From positions 1 through 64,000 of the forward strand of contig CALUIM010000001.1 in assembly GCA_944320725.1 (NCBI GenBank): a stretch of DNA of 64,000 nucleotides. The letters are read 5' to 3'. This document shows, piece by piece, positions 26,461-34,042 of this stretch; position 1 is the first letter of the stretch; each line of letters begins with the position of its first letter. Position numbers and translations under genes: made by a program. This DNA comes from an uncultured Coriobacteriaceae bacterium. Its GTDB lineage: Bacteria; Actinomycetota; Coriobacteriia; Coriobacteriales; Coriobacteriaceae. A model generated the notes under the pieces. The model was not told the origin of the DNA and made no database searches. It was given only the letters and a program-made list of their open reading frames with translations.

Positions 26461-28680
26461 ATGATCGTCACGCTTATATCCGGTATCGGTTTTATCGCGA
26501 GCCTTGTGCTCGGCATTCGAGAGCTCACCACGCACGCAGACGAGCGCGCGCTTCGCCGCAGCGGCATCGCCTGGGGCGTTGTCTTCTGCGTACTGCAGCT
26601 GTTTGTTGCCATCTGGTCGGGTATCGGTCTGGTACAGCAAGACATTGTCTCCGCGGTGCTGTTTGCCGTCATCACGACCTTGTGCGCCTGGGGCAGTTTT
26701 GCCCGCGCGCGCCTGAGCCACCTTGTGGCACGTCAATTCGATGCCGAGGGGCCCTTGCGACACCCGCTTGCCACCAGCGTGATCGCTCTGGTTTTCGCCG
26801 GCATCTTCGCCACCTTGGCACTTGAGGTCCCCAGCAACCACGACCTCATGTGGATGTACCCGCTGTGCCTGCTGCTCGAGGTGAGCCTGCTCACCGCCGC
26901 GATGGCAGGTGTGTTCTTCCTCGCGCAACGCCACGGTGCCGCACCCGCTATCATCGCCGGCATGTTCCACTTCGTGGGCATCGCCGAGTACTTCGTCATC
27001 CTCTTCAAATCCATGCCCATCCAGCCCGGCGACCTCTCGGCACTCTCCACCGCCGCAGCCGTCGCCGGCACGGGCTACACCTATACGCTCTCGGCATTTT
27101 GCCTCTTTGGCATGGCCTTTGCCGCCATCTCGTTCTTCTTATGCCAGCTCGCCGGAACCATTTGCGCGGTAACCGGCGCCGTGCCCTCTCGCAAGCGTGT
27201 CGGCATCAACATCCTCGTAGGCCTGCTGTGCCTTGCGGGCATTGGCGCGCACGTGACGCTCATCGACTACTACAACACGCTGGGCATCCAGATCTACACC
27301 TGGCGCCCCTTGGAGAGCTACTACCGCCAGGGTTTTATCCCCTCGTTTATCTCGAGCGCCCAGACCATCATCCCGCCCAAGCCCGAGAACTACGACAGCG
27401 ATGAGACGCAAGCGCTCCTTGATGAGTATGCCGCTACCTACGATGCCGGCGAGGGCGCCTCGACCGAGCGCGCCGAGGCCACAGCGCAGTTTGACGAGGA
27501 GCAGCCCACGGTTATCGCCGTGATGAACGAGACCTTCTCCGACCTCTCGATCTACCAGAATCTGCATGCCAACTACGAGGGGCCGCAGTTCTTCAAGAGC
27601 ATCTCGGACGCCGTCTTGCGCGGCAGGCTCTACGTCTCTGCCTATGGCGGCGGCACGGCGAACACCGAGTTCGAGTTCCTGACCGGCAACGCGATGGCCT
27701 ATCTTGGCCAAGGCGTGTATCCCTACACCATCTACAACCTCACGCAGACAGGCAACCTTGCCCAGCAATTCAAGGAGCTGGGATACGACACCTGCGCCAT
27801 GCACCCCAACCACGCCACCAACTGGAACCGCGAGAACGTCTATCGCGACTTTGGGTTCGACGAGTTCCTCACCATCGACGATTTCCAAGATGCCGAGAAA
27901 CTCCGTGGCATGGTGACCGACGCCGCTACCTACGACACCATCCTCGACATGCTTGAGGAAAACGAGAACCCGCAGTTCATTTTCGACGTCACGATGCAGA
28001 ACCACTCCGGGTACACCACGGGGCTGCTGCCGTACGATAAACAAACCAACTACCTTATCGACGGCACCTACGATGCCGAGGTCAACGAGTATCTGGCGCT
28101 CATCGAGGAGTCGGATCGCGCGCTCGAGGAGTTCATCAACGAGCTCGAGCAACTCGATCGCAAGGTGGTCGTGGTCTTCTTTGGCGATCACCAGCCGTTC
28201 TTCCCGTCTGAGTACAACGACGCCTGGTTCACGAACGAGGACGAGGCAACCCATGCCGAGCGCCTCTGGCAAACCGATTACGTGATCTGGGCGAACTACG
28301 ATGTTGCCGGAAGCGGGCAGACGAGCGAAGAGCTCGACACCTCGATCAACTACCTGGGCGCGCTGCTTATGAACTCGATTGGAGCGCCGCTCACCGACTA
28401 CCAGAAGGCACAGCTTGCTGTGCGTGACGTGATGCCGGCAATCAATACGACCGGCTTCGAGGATCGCTCGGGCACATGGTATCTCGCGGGCGTCGACGAG
28501 GAGGAAGTTGCGGCCGCCGGTGGCGACGGCAAGGATGTTGTGAAGGCGCGCAGCGACCTGTCGAAGATGCAGTACCTCGAGCTCTTCGATCACGACGACG
28601 GCATCTTTACCAAGACCACGCAGGATGCCGCAAACGAGACCGACCCCAACCTCGACCCGGGCACCACGAAAATCAAGTAA
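26461..28680 (+). CDS. LTA synthase family membrane phosphoglycerol transferase
   Basis: 739 residues. About seven hydrophobic helices up to residue 270, then an extracellular sulfatase/alkaline-phosphatase-fold domain (about 345-640). Metal and nucleophile motifs: MNETFSDLS (E357), GGGTANTEFEFLTG (probable catalytic Thr399), HPNHATNWNRE, and FFGDHQPF. The family polymerises glycerol phosphate on lipoteichoic acid or modifies other envelope glycans. The acidic C-terminal tail is atypical. GGAGGATC ribosome site; no neighbouring LTA genes, so the exact polymer is unknown. Confidence 0.87.
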   Translation: MIVTLISGIGFIASLVLGIRELTTHADERALRRSGIAWGVVFCVLQLFVAIWSGIGLVQQDIVSAVLFAVITTLCAWGSFARARLSHLVARQFDAEGPLRHPLATSVIALVFAGIFATLALEVPSNHDLMWMYPLCLLLEVSLLTAAMAGVFFLAQRHGAAPAIIAGMFHFVGIAEYFVILFKSMPIQPGDLSALSTAAAVAGTGYTYTLSAFCLFGMAFAAISFFLCQLAGTICAVTGAVPSRKRVGINILVGLLCLAGIGAHVTLIDYYNTLGIQIYTWRPLESYYRQGFIPSFISSAQTIIPPKPENYDSDETQALLDEYAATYDAGEGASTERAEATAQFDEEQPTVIAVMNETFSDLSIYQNLHANYEGPQFFKSISDAVLRGRLYVSAYGGGTANTEFEFLTGNAMAYLGQGVYPYTIYNLTQTGNLAQQFKELGYDTCAMHPNHATNWNRENVYRDFGFDEFLTIDDFQDAEKLRGMVTDAATYDTILDMLEENENPQFIFDVTMQNHSGYTTGLLPYDKQTNYLIDGTYDAEVNEYLALIEESDRALEEFINELEQLDRKVVVVFFGDHQPFFPSEYNDAWFTNEDEATHAERLWQTDYVIWANYDVAGSGQTSEELDTSINYLGALLMNSIGAPLTDYQKAQLAVRDVMPAINTTGFEDRSGTWYLAGVDEEEVAAAGGDGKDVVKARSDLSKMQYLELFDHDDGIFTKTTQDAANETDPNLDPGTTKIK

Positions 28681-28684
28681 CAGC

Positions 28685-28790
28685 GCCGCCCTCGTTTCCC
28701 TCGGCGCTTCGAACAGTCCTGCGCAAGACGAAGGCGCCACTGACGCCTTCTTTGCATGGCGGAACTCACGGCGAGGGAAACGAGGGCGGC
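28685..28790. repeat. 19-bp inverted repeat flanking a terminator
   Basis: The arm at 28685-28703 is the exact reverse complement of CGAGGGAAACGAGGGCGGC at 28772-28790; the 68-base interior contains the terminator hairpin at 28730-28753. Confidence 0.85.
28730..28753 (+). terminator. Terminator of the LTA-synthase-like gene
   Basis: GAAGGCG / CGCCTTC stem with a 7-base loop followed by TTT. Confidence 0.7.
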
Positions 28791-28808
28791 TTAACCCCAG
28801 ATAACTTG

Positions 28809-29573
28809 CTACGCCCTGCCGCGCAAGCGCCTCACGAGACGGTCGACGAGCGCCTCATCGCATCCCGCTGCCTCGATCAGGTAGCGCCGTGCGTTGCCAT
28901 AATGCTCACGCAGATAGGCCAACGTACGCTCCATCTCAACCGGTTGCGCCTCGAACAGACAACGCGGCACCTTCTTGCGTACGAGCACCGAGACACCAAT
29001 GCGTTGGGCGCGCAGGAACCTTCCCATATAACGCTCGGTCGCGGCGTAATCGGCAATGATGGAGTCGTCTGGCACACCCGCGGCCTCCAAGAGCAGCATG
29101 GCGATCACGCCCGTGCGGTCTTTGCCCGCGCGACAATGGAATAGCGAGCAGCCGGGCGCATCGAGCGCCTGCCACACCTGGCGAAAGCCATCCGCCCCCT
29201 CATCGAGCAGGTCGCGATAGACGGCAAACATGCTCTCGGGCAGAAGGCCTTGAAAGCCGTTGGAGTTGAGTTGGTCCATCATCGGGACGTGCGTGTACTC
29301 GACACCTGGATAGGGGCGTTTTGCAAAGGGATCGGGCCATATTTTGAGCTCGAAGTTGCTGCGGACGTCAATCACGCGTTTAAGACCGTACGCGGCTAGG
29401 TAATCGAAATCCCGCCGGCGCAGACGCGTAAGCGCGCCCGATCGAAGAAAGACGCGCGAGGCCGTTTTCCCGCTTTTGCCCTGCTCGTCTGTGAACGGAT
29501 ACCCGCCCAGATCGCGCACGTTGCGTGCGCCGGCGAGCGGGAGCGGCTCAGAGATGAACGCGGGGGCTTCCAT
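28809..29573 (-). CDS. Tyrosine/serine protein phosphatase (IphP-like)
   Basis: 254 residues. N-terminal ARNVRDLGGYPF is the usual opening of Tyr_phosphatase_3 proteins; the P-loop HCRAGKDRTGV (Cys-X5-Arg) is intact; GLKRVIDVRSNFE gives the upstream Asp/Arg region. No signal peptide is seen, so it acts in the cytoplasm or is released unconventionally. Convergent with the LTA-synthase-like gene. Confidence 0.9.
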   Translation of the reverse strand: MEAPAFISEPLPLAGARNVRDLGGYPFTDEQGKSGKTASRVFLRSGALTRLRRRDFDYLAAYGLKRVIDVRSNFELKIWPDPFAKRPYPGVEYTHVPMMDQLNSNGFQGLLPESMFAVYRDLLDEGADGFRQVWQALDAPGCSLFHCRAGKDRTGVIAMLLLEAAGVPDDSIIADYAATERYMGRFLRAQRIGVSVLVRKKVPRCLFEAQPVEMERTLAYLREHYGNARRYLIEAAGCDEALVDRLVRRLRGRA

Positions 29574-29693
29574 GCAAAACCTTTCAGACGGCCGGTATCG
29601 GTAACGTGTAAGTGTAGCGCCTGCAAGGCAGCCTCATCGCTTATTTGATGAAGCCCTTACATCGGCATGGTGGGGACAGGCCACATCTTGTTG

Positions 29694-30224
29694 TTAAGCG
29701 AGCGCCTCACGCGCGGCAGCAACAATGTGGGCGAGGTCGTCTTCGCTGGGATGCGCGAGCGCGGCATCGAAGTTTGCAATCATGGCCTGGGCGCGGGCAT
29801 CATCCGGGTGCTCGGCAAGCATCGCTTCATAGCGCTTGCGAATACCGGGACCCATCTTGCCCTGGCACATGGCGCTGCCGATAATCTCTGCGCTCTCGGG
29901 CAGGTGCTGCTTGAAGTTACCTAGAATGCGCTCGAAGTACGCCGGATCACCGCCAAAGCCAGCGGTACCAAAGAGGAAGACACGCTTGCCGTCGAGTTTG
30001 GCAAGCAGCGCCGCGAGCGCCGGGTCGCAATCGCCCTTATCGGTCCACGAGCCAGCAAAGATTGTATCGGCAGCGAGCAGGGCTTGCTCCTCCGCAGAAC
30101 CATCAACCGGGACGCTGCCAGCATAAACCGCCTGCCCGTTTGCTGCAGTGAGTGCCTGCGCGATCGCCTTGCCCACCTGTTCTGTGTTGCCGCCCTTGCT
30201 TGCCCACACAATCGCGTACGTCAT
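29694..30224 (-). CDS. Flavodoxin-like protein
   Basis: 176 residues. Opens with a flavodoxin beta strand and phosphate loop WASKGGNTEQVGKAI, followed by FAGSWTDKGDCDPAL and FLFGTAGFGGDPAYF, fitting a flavodoxin fold that binds FMN, a family used in anaerobes as an electron carrier or in oxygen defence. Start 30224 with AGGAGGGG; the open frame extends 9 codons upstream. It stands alone. Confidence 0.85.
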   Translation of the reverse strand: MTYAIVWASKGGNTEQVGKAIAQALTAANGQAVYAGSVPVDGSAEEQALLAADTIFAGSWTDKGDCDPALAALLAKLDGKRVFLFGTAGFGGDPAYFERILGNFKQHLPESAEIIGSAMCQGKMGPGIRKRYEAMLAEHPDDARAQAMIANFDAALAHPSEDDLAHIVAAAREALA

Positions 30225-30329
30225 GCTTATCGCCCCTCCTGGCTCAACCATCTGTTCGCGCTGTTATACCCACTTTGCCGAACTTACCCACGATGACTGG
30301 GACAGCAGCGTGCACGACGAATGCCATCC

Positions 30330-30560
30330 CTAAAGAACGGGGCGCTCAGACCCGGTGGTCCGAGCGTCCCGCCAAATTGGGGGGAAGGCTGTTTTTCCCC
30401 ATGCGCAGCGCGCGCTCAGCGACGGGCCCATCGTGCGCAACCCGCTCTCCCTCGTGCCGGCGCTCGTGGCGCGGACGGCGTCGACCTCGGAGGCGGGGAC
30501 GTAGTCGGAGACCACCCTGTCGCCCTCGCAGCAGCAGGTCGACCTAGAACCATGCAGCCC
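30330..30560 (-). pseudogene. Fragment of a small mobile-element-associated protein (possible DUF6788 type)
   Basis: One minus-strand frame is strongly GC3-biased and reads CEGDRVVSDYVPASEVDAVR before losing sense. That pattern (glycine/arginine turn, then YVP..EV..VR) recalls the C-terminus of short DUF6788-type proteins often found beside transposases. No start codon with a ribosome site and no full domain; identification is tentative. Confidence 0.3.
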
Positions 30561-30645
30561 TAAAGCGTTCTTGCCTACAGATCCTCGCAGGGTCGGCTCT
30601 GCGGTATTCGCCTGGGAAGCTGAAGCGGAACCCTTTTGCTCATTT

Positions 30646-30705
30646 TCGTCGCAATCGTCGCAATCGTTTTGCGACGATAATCGTTTTCGTTGCATTTTCG
30701 TTGCA
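30646..30705 (+). promoter_or_regulatory. Repeat array upstream of the AlbA/Schlafen-like gene
   Basis: TCGTCGCAA occurs twice in tandem (30646-30654, 30655-30663), followed after 5 bases by its inverted copy TTGCGACGA (30669-30677). Then TTTTCGTTGCA occurs twice in tandem (30684-30694, 30695-30705). The array ends 54 bases before the start codon and looks like an autoregulatory operator. Confidence 0.65.
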
Positions 30706-30759
30706 TATAGACTTCAAATCGTTGTAGAATCGACGCAAACATGCGATGAAAGGACCTCC

Positions 30760-32013
30760 ATGAAGCGCGAAACATCCGATCTCGAATACAAGCGGGAGCC
30801 GTCGAAGACCTATCTGAAAACAGTGAGCGCCTATGCGAATTACGGAACCGGCCAAATTCTGTTCGGGGTAGACGACGAAGGGAACCCCGTCGGGCTGGAC
30901 GACCCAAGGAAAGCATGCCTGGGCATCGAACACGCGATCAACGACTCCGTGGCGCCCGTTCCCCGGTTCACGCTGGCGCTGGACGACGAGACGAAAACCG
31001 TAACGCTCACGGTTTTCGAGGGGGACTCGAAACCCTACCTCTACAGGGGAAAGGCCTATCGAAGGAGCGACTCGTCCACCGTCGAGGTCGATCGGGCGGA
31101 ATACAGGAGGCTTGTGCTAAAAGGGTCGAACACCACCTTCGACGCGCTCGAGTCAGCGCAACAGAACCTATCCTTCAACACGCTTTCCGCCGCGCTCATC
31201 GACAAGCTCGGCATCAAGGCGCTCGATGACAACGCGTTGGTCTCCCTCGAGCTGAAAAAGGCAGACGGCGGCTACACGAATGCGGCGGCGCTGCTTGCCG
31301 ATGAGAACTCGTTCTTCGGCATCGACGTCGCCCGCTTCGGGGACAGCATCAACGTCATCCTGTTCAGGCGCACGCTTGAGCGGCAGTCCGTCCTTCGGCA
31401 GCTCAGCGGCGCGATGAGCGTTTTCGACGACTACTACACCTATGAGGAAATCATCGGCTTCGAGCGCGTAAAGAAGGAGAGCATCCCTAGGGAGGCGTTC
31501 CGCGAAGCCGTTGCGAACGCGCTTGTCCATAGGCGCTGGGACGTAAACGGAAGCATCGCCATCCGCATGTTCCCCGATCGGATCGAGGTAACGTCCCCGG
31601 GCGGCCTTCCCGACGGCATGAGCGAGGAGGCCTATCTGTCGGGCGGCCCGTCCATCGCAAGAAACCCCATTCTCGCCAACCTATTCTTCAGACTGGGCTA
31701 CATCGAGCGCTTCGGAACGGGTATCCCCCGCATTATCGAATCCTATGCCGACAGGGCGGCCTCCCCCCGCTTCCGCATAGACAGCTCCTGCATCACGGTG
31801 ATCCTGCCAACTGACGAGGCCGGTACGCTTTCGACGGAGGAGCGCGCGATCCTGAGAGCCGTCCCGCAGGGGGCGCTCATGACCCGCAAGGAGATCGAGC
31901 ACGCCGTTGGAACATCGAAGGACAAGACGATTCGCCTGATCAACAGCCTTGTAGAGAAGGGGTTCATCGGCAAAACGGGCTCAGGGCGCGCAACCAAGTA
32001 CCACCGATGCTAA
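30760..32013 (+). CDS. AlbA/Schlafen-domain regulator with RecG-like ATPase-type C-terminus and winged helix
   Basis: 417 residues. N-terminal AlbA_2 (Schlafen-like) domain: DLEYKREPSKTYLKTVSAYANYGTGQILFGVDDEG and GKAYRRSDSSTVEVDRAEY in the first ~120 residues. The middle (about 230-330) is the HATPase_c_4 region common in these proteins (FREAVANALVHRRWD, FPDRIEVTSPGGLPDG, RNPILANLFFRLGYIERFGTGI). The C-terminal ~60 residues are a winged helix (TRKEIEHAVGTSKDKTIRLINSLVEKGFI). Such proteins are annotated as putative transcriptional regulators; some sit in defence or mobile regions. AAAGGACCTCC precedes the ATG. AGG arginine codons and AT-rich upstream DNA suggest acquisition. Confidence 0.85.
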   Translation: MKRETSDLEYKREPSKTYLKTVSAYANYGTGQILFGVDDEGNPVGLDDPRKACLGIEHAINDSVAPVPRFTLALDDETKTVTLTVFEGDSKPYLYRGKAYRRSDSSTVEVDRAEYRRLVLKGSNTTFDALESAQQNLSFNTLSAALIDKLGIKALDDNALVSLELKKADGGYTNAAALLADENSFFGIDVARFGDSINVILFRRTLERQSVLRQLSGAMSVFDDYYTYEEIIGFERVKKESIPREAFREAVANALVHRRWDVNGSIAIRMFPDRIEVTSPGGLPDGMSEEAYLSGGPSIARNPILANLFFRLGYIERFGTGIPRIIESYADRAASPRFRIDSSCITVILPTDEAGTLSTEERAILRAVPQGALMTRKEIEHAVGTSKDKTIRLINSLVEKGFIGKTGSGRATKYHRC

Positions 32014-32048
32014 GCGAGCCCTTGGAGCGACGAAGCGGCGATGAGCTG

Positions 32049-32162
32049 ATGAGCCGCCTTTCCGCCGACTTCTCGGCGGCATTCAAGCGCGACCTGAAGA
32101 AGAAAGCAAGGCGACGCAACTGGGATTTATCTCAGCAAAGCCATGACGAGTTGTTCCGGTAG
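32049..32162 (+). pseudogene. Truncated YafQ/RelE-type toxin stub
   Basis: A 37-codon frame reads FSAAFKRDLKKKARRRNWDLS and then stops after a short unrelated tail; this matches the N-terminus of YafQ-like mRNA interferase toxins (usually ~90 residues). Its ATG overlaps a preceding TGA (TGATG at 32047-32051), the usual antitoxin-toxin arrangement, but only about 11 codons (ending SDEAAMS) precede that stop before the AlbA-like gene. It is best read as the remains of a toxin-antitoxin pair. Confidence 0.45.
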
Positions 32163-32182
32163 GCTAACGCCGCCTGTCCCCT

Positions 32183-34042
32183 CTATTCCGCGAACTGTGA
32201 ATTGTAGAGCTCGGCGTAGGCACCGCCAGCAGCAAGGAGCTCGTCGTGTGTTCCGCGCTCGATAATCTGGCCGTCGCGCATCATGAGGATGCAGTCGGCG
32301 CTCCTGATCGTTGAGAGGCGATGTGCCACCACGAAACTGGTTCGTCCAGCCATAAGCTCGTCAAATGCCGCCTGAACCTGCAGCTCGGTACGGGTATCGA
32401 TGGAACTCGTCGCCTCATCGAGCAACAGAATCGCCGGGTCGGTGAGCATCACGCGGGCGATGCACAGCAGCTGTCGCTGGCCCTGCGAAAGGGTGCCGCC
32501 GTCCTCAGGGATCACGGTGTCGTAGCCCTGCGGCAGCGCCCGGATGAACGAATGGGCATGCGCGCGCTCGGCTGCCGCGATAACCTCCTCACGCGTGGCA
32601 TCGGGTTTGCCGTAGGCAATATTGTCGTGCACCGTGCCCTCGAACAGCCACGAATCCTGCAGCACCATGCCAAACGAGCGGCGCAAGCTCGAGCGTGTGA
32701 GCTGCTGCGTATCGTTGCCATCCAGTCGAATAACGCCCTTGTCGACATCGTAGAAGCGCAGCAGCAAATTGATGAGCGTGGTCTTGCCACAGCCCGTGGG
32801 TCCCACCAGCGCAAAGCGCATGCCCGGACGGGCGTGAATGCAGATATCGCGCAGCAACGGGCGCTCGGGAACATAGGAGAAGTCCACGTGCTCGAGCTCG
32901 ACATCGCCTGCGGGGTCGGCGAGCACGATGGCGCCTGCCGCATCAGCGCGCTCTTCCTCGGCATCGAGCAGCGCAAAGATGCGCCGCGCCGAGGCCCATG
33001 CGGTTTGAATCTGCGTAATAACGCTCGTAATCTCGTTGAACGGCTTGGTGTACTGGTTGGAATAGCTCAAAAACGTCTGGACCTCGCCTACCGTGAGCGA
33101 CGCCGGGACACCCGTGATCACGCACACGCAGCCAATGACCGCGACAACGGCGTAGATCACGTTGTTCACGAAGCGCGTGCCCGGATTGGAAAGCGAGCTT
33201 AAGAACTGCGCGCGCTCGCCCGCGGTATAGAGCTCGCCGTTGATGGTGTCGAAGTCCGCCTGCGCCTCATCGCCATGGGCAAAGGCGTCGACGAGCTTTT
33301 GGTTGCCCACCATCTCCTCGATATAGCCGCCCAAGCGGCCCTGGATGCGCTGCTGAGCGGCAAAGCTATGGTTGGAAAGCCGCGCGATAGCCATGGCAAC
33401 CACCACAGAGAGCGGCGTCACGAGCACCACCACCACGGCAACGGGAACCGAGATGGAAAGCATGAACACCAGGGTGCCCACAATCGTTACGACACCGGTG
33501 AACAGCTGCGTGAGGCCCTGGAGCAGGCCGTCGCCCACCTGGTCGACATCGTTGACCACGCGGCTGATCAGGTCGCCATGCGGATGCGCGTCGATGAACG
33601 AAAGCGGCATGCGGCTCATTTTGTCGTTGGCCTCCATGCGCAGGTCGCGCACCGTCTCAAAGGAGAGGCGGTTGGTGCAGTAGCCTTGGATCCACTGGAA
33701 GGCCGCCGCGCCTACGACGATGAGCGCCAAGCGCTGGAGCAGCGGCAGCAGCGCCGCAAAATCCACGCGCCCCGCCTCGATGATGAGGTCGATGCCCTGG
33801 CCGATAAGGATGGGGACGTACAGCTGGAGCACGACCGAGATCGCCGCAGCGACAAACGAGAATGCCAGCAGGCCAACATGCGGGCGCACGTACCCCATCA
33901 AGCGCATCGTCACCTGCGCAACGGACATGCGCGGGCCGCCACCCGCACCCGACGGCCCCAGACCGCCCGCAGCATCGGCGTCCGATATGCTCGAGGCTAC
34001 GGTCGAGACCGAGCCCACCGACTGATACGGATTGCTCATCAT
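32183..34042 (-). CDS. ABC exporter half-transporter, pair 1, canonical ATPase site subunit
   Basis: 619 residues: a transmembrane domain of six helices (about 50-340), then a nucleotide-binding domain with Walker A GPTGCGKTTLINLLL, signature TLSQGQRQLLCIARV, Walker B ILLLDEATSSID (catalytic Glu present) and switch VAHRLST. Type I exporter of the LmrA/BmrCD class. It overlaps the upstream half-transporter by 4 bases (ATGA), indicating an obligate heterodimer. The N-terminal 40 residues are Gly/Ser-rich. Export substrate is unknown. Confidence 0.92.
   Translation of the reverse strand: MMSNPYQSVGSVSTVASSISDADAAGGLGPSGAGGGPRMSVAQVTMRLMGYVRPHVGLLAFSFVAAAISVVLQLYVPILIGQGIDLIIEAGRVDFAALLPLLQRLALIVVGAAAFQWIQGYCTNRLSFETVRDLRMEANDKMSRMPLSFIDAHPHGDLISRVVNDVDQVGDGLLQGLTQLFTGVVTIVGTLVFMLSISVPVAVVVVLVTPLSVVVAMAIARLSNHSFAAQQRIQGRLGGYIEEMVGNQKLVDAFAHGDEAQADFDTINGELYTAGERAQFLSSLSNPGTRFVNNVIYAVVAVIGCVCVITGVPASLTVGEVQTFLSYSNQYTKPFNEITSVITQIQTAWASARRIFALLDAEEERADAAGAIVLADPAGDVELEHVDFSYVPERPLLRDICIHARPGMRFALVGPTGCGKTTLINLLLRFYDVDKGVIRLDGNDTQQLTRSSLRRSFGMVLQDSWLFEGTVHDNIAYGKPDATREEVIAAAERAHAHSFIRALPQGYDTVIPEDGGTLSQGQRQLLCIARVMLTDPAILLLDEATSSIDTRTELQVQAAFDELMAGRTSFVVAHRLSTIRSADCILMMRDGQIIERGTHDELLAAGGAYAELYNSQFAE

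Larger units (their letters stand above)
30225..30759. other. Gap with gene scars ahead of the AlbA-like gene
   Basis: No complete gene. About 30330-30560 holds a decayed coding fragment on the minus strand (separate entry). An 8-mer CCCTAAAG occurs at 30328-30335 and 30558-30565, bracketing that fragment. From about 30640 base composition becomes AT-rich and carries the repeat array before the next gene. Confidence 0.6.

Noticed and set aside
27139-28740. A 533-codon open frame antisense to the LTA-synthase-like gene
   Set aside because: Same compositional artefact; no ribosome site and no recognisable domain.
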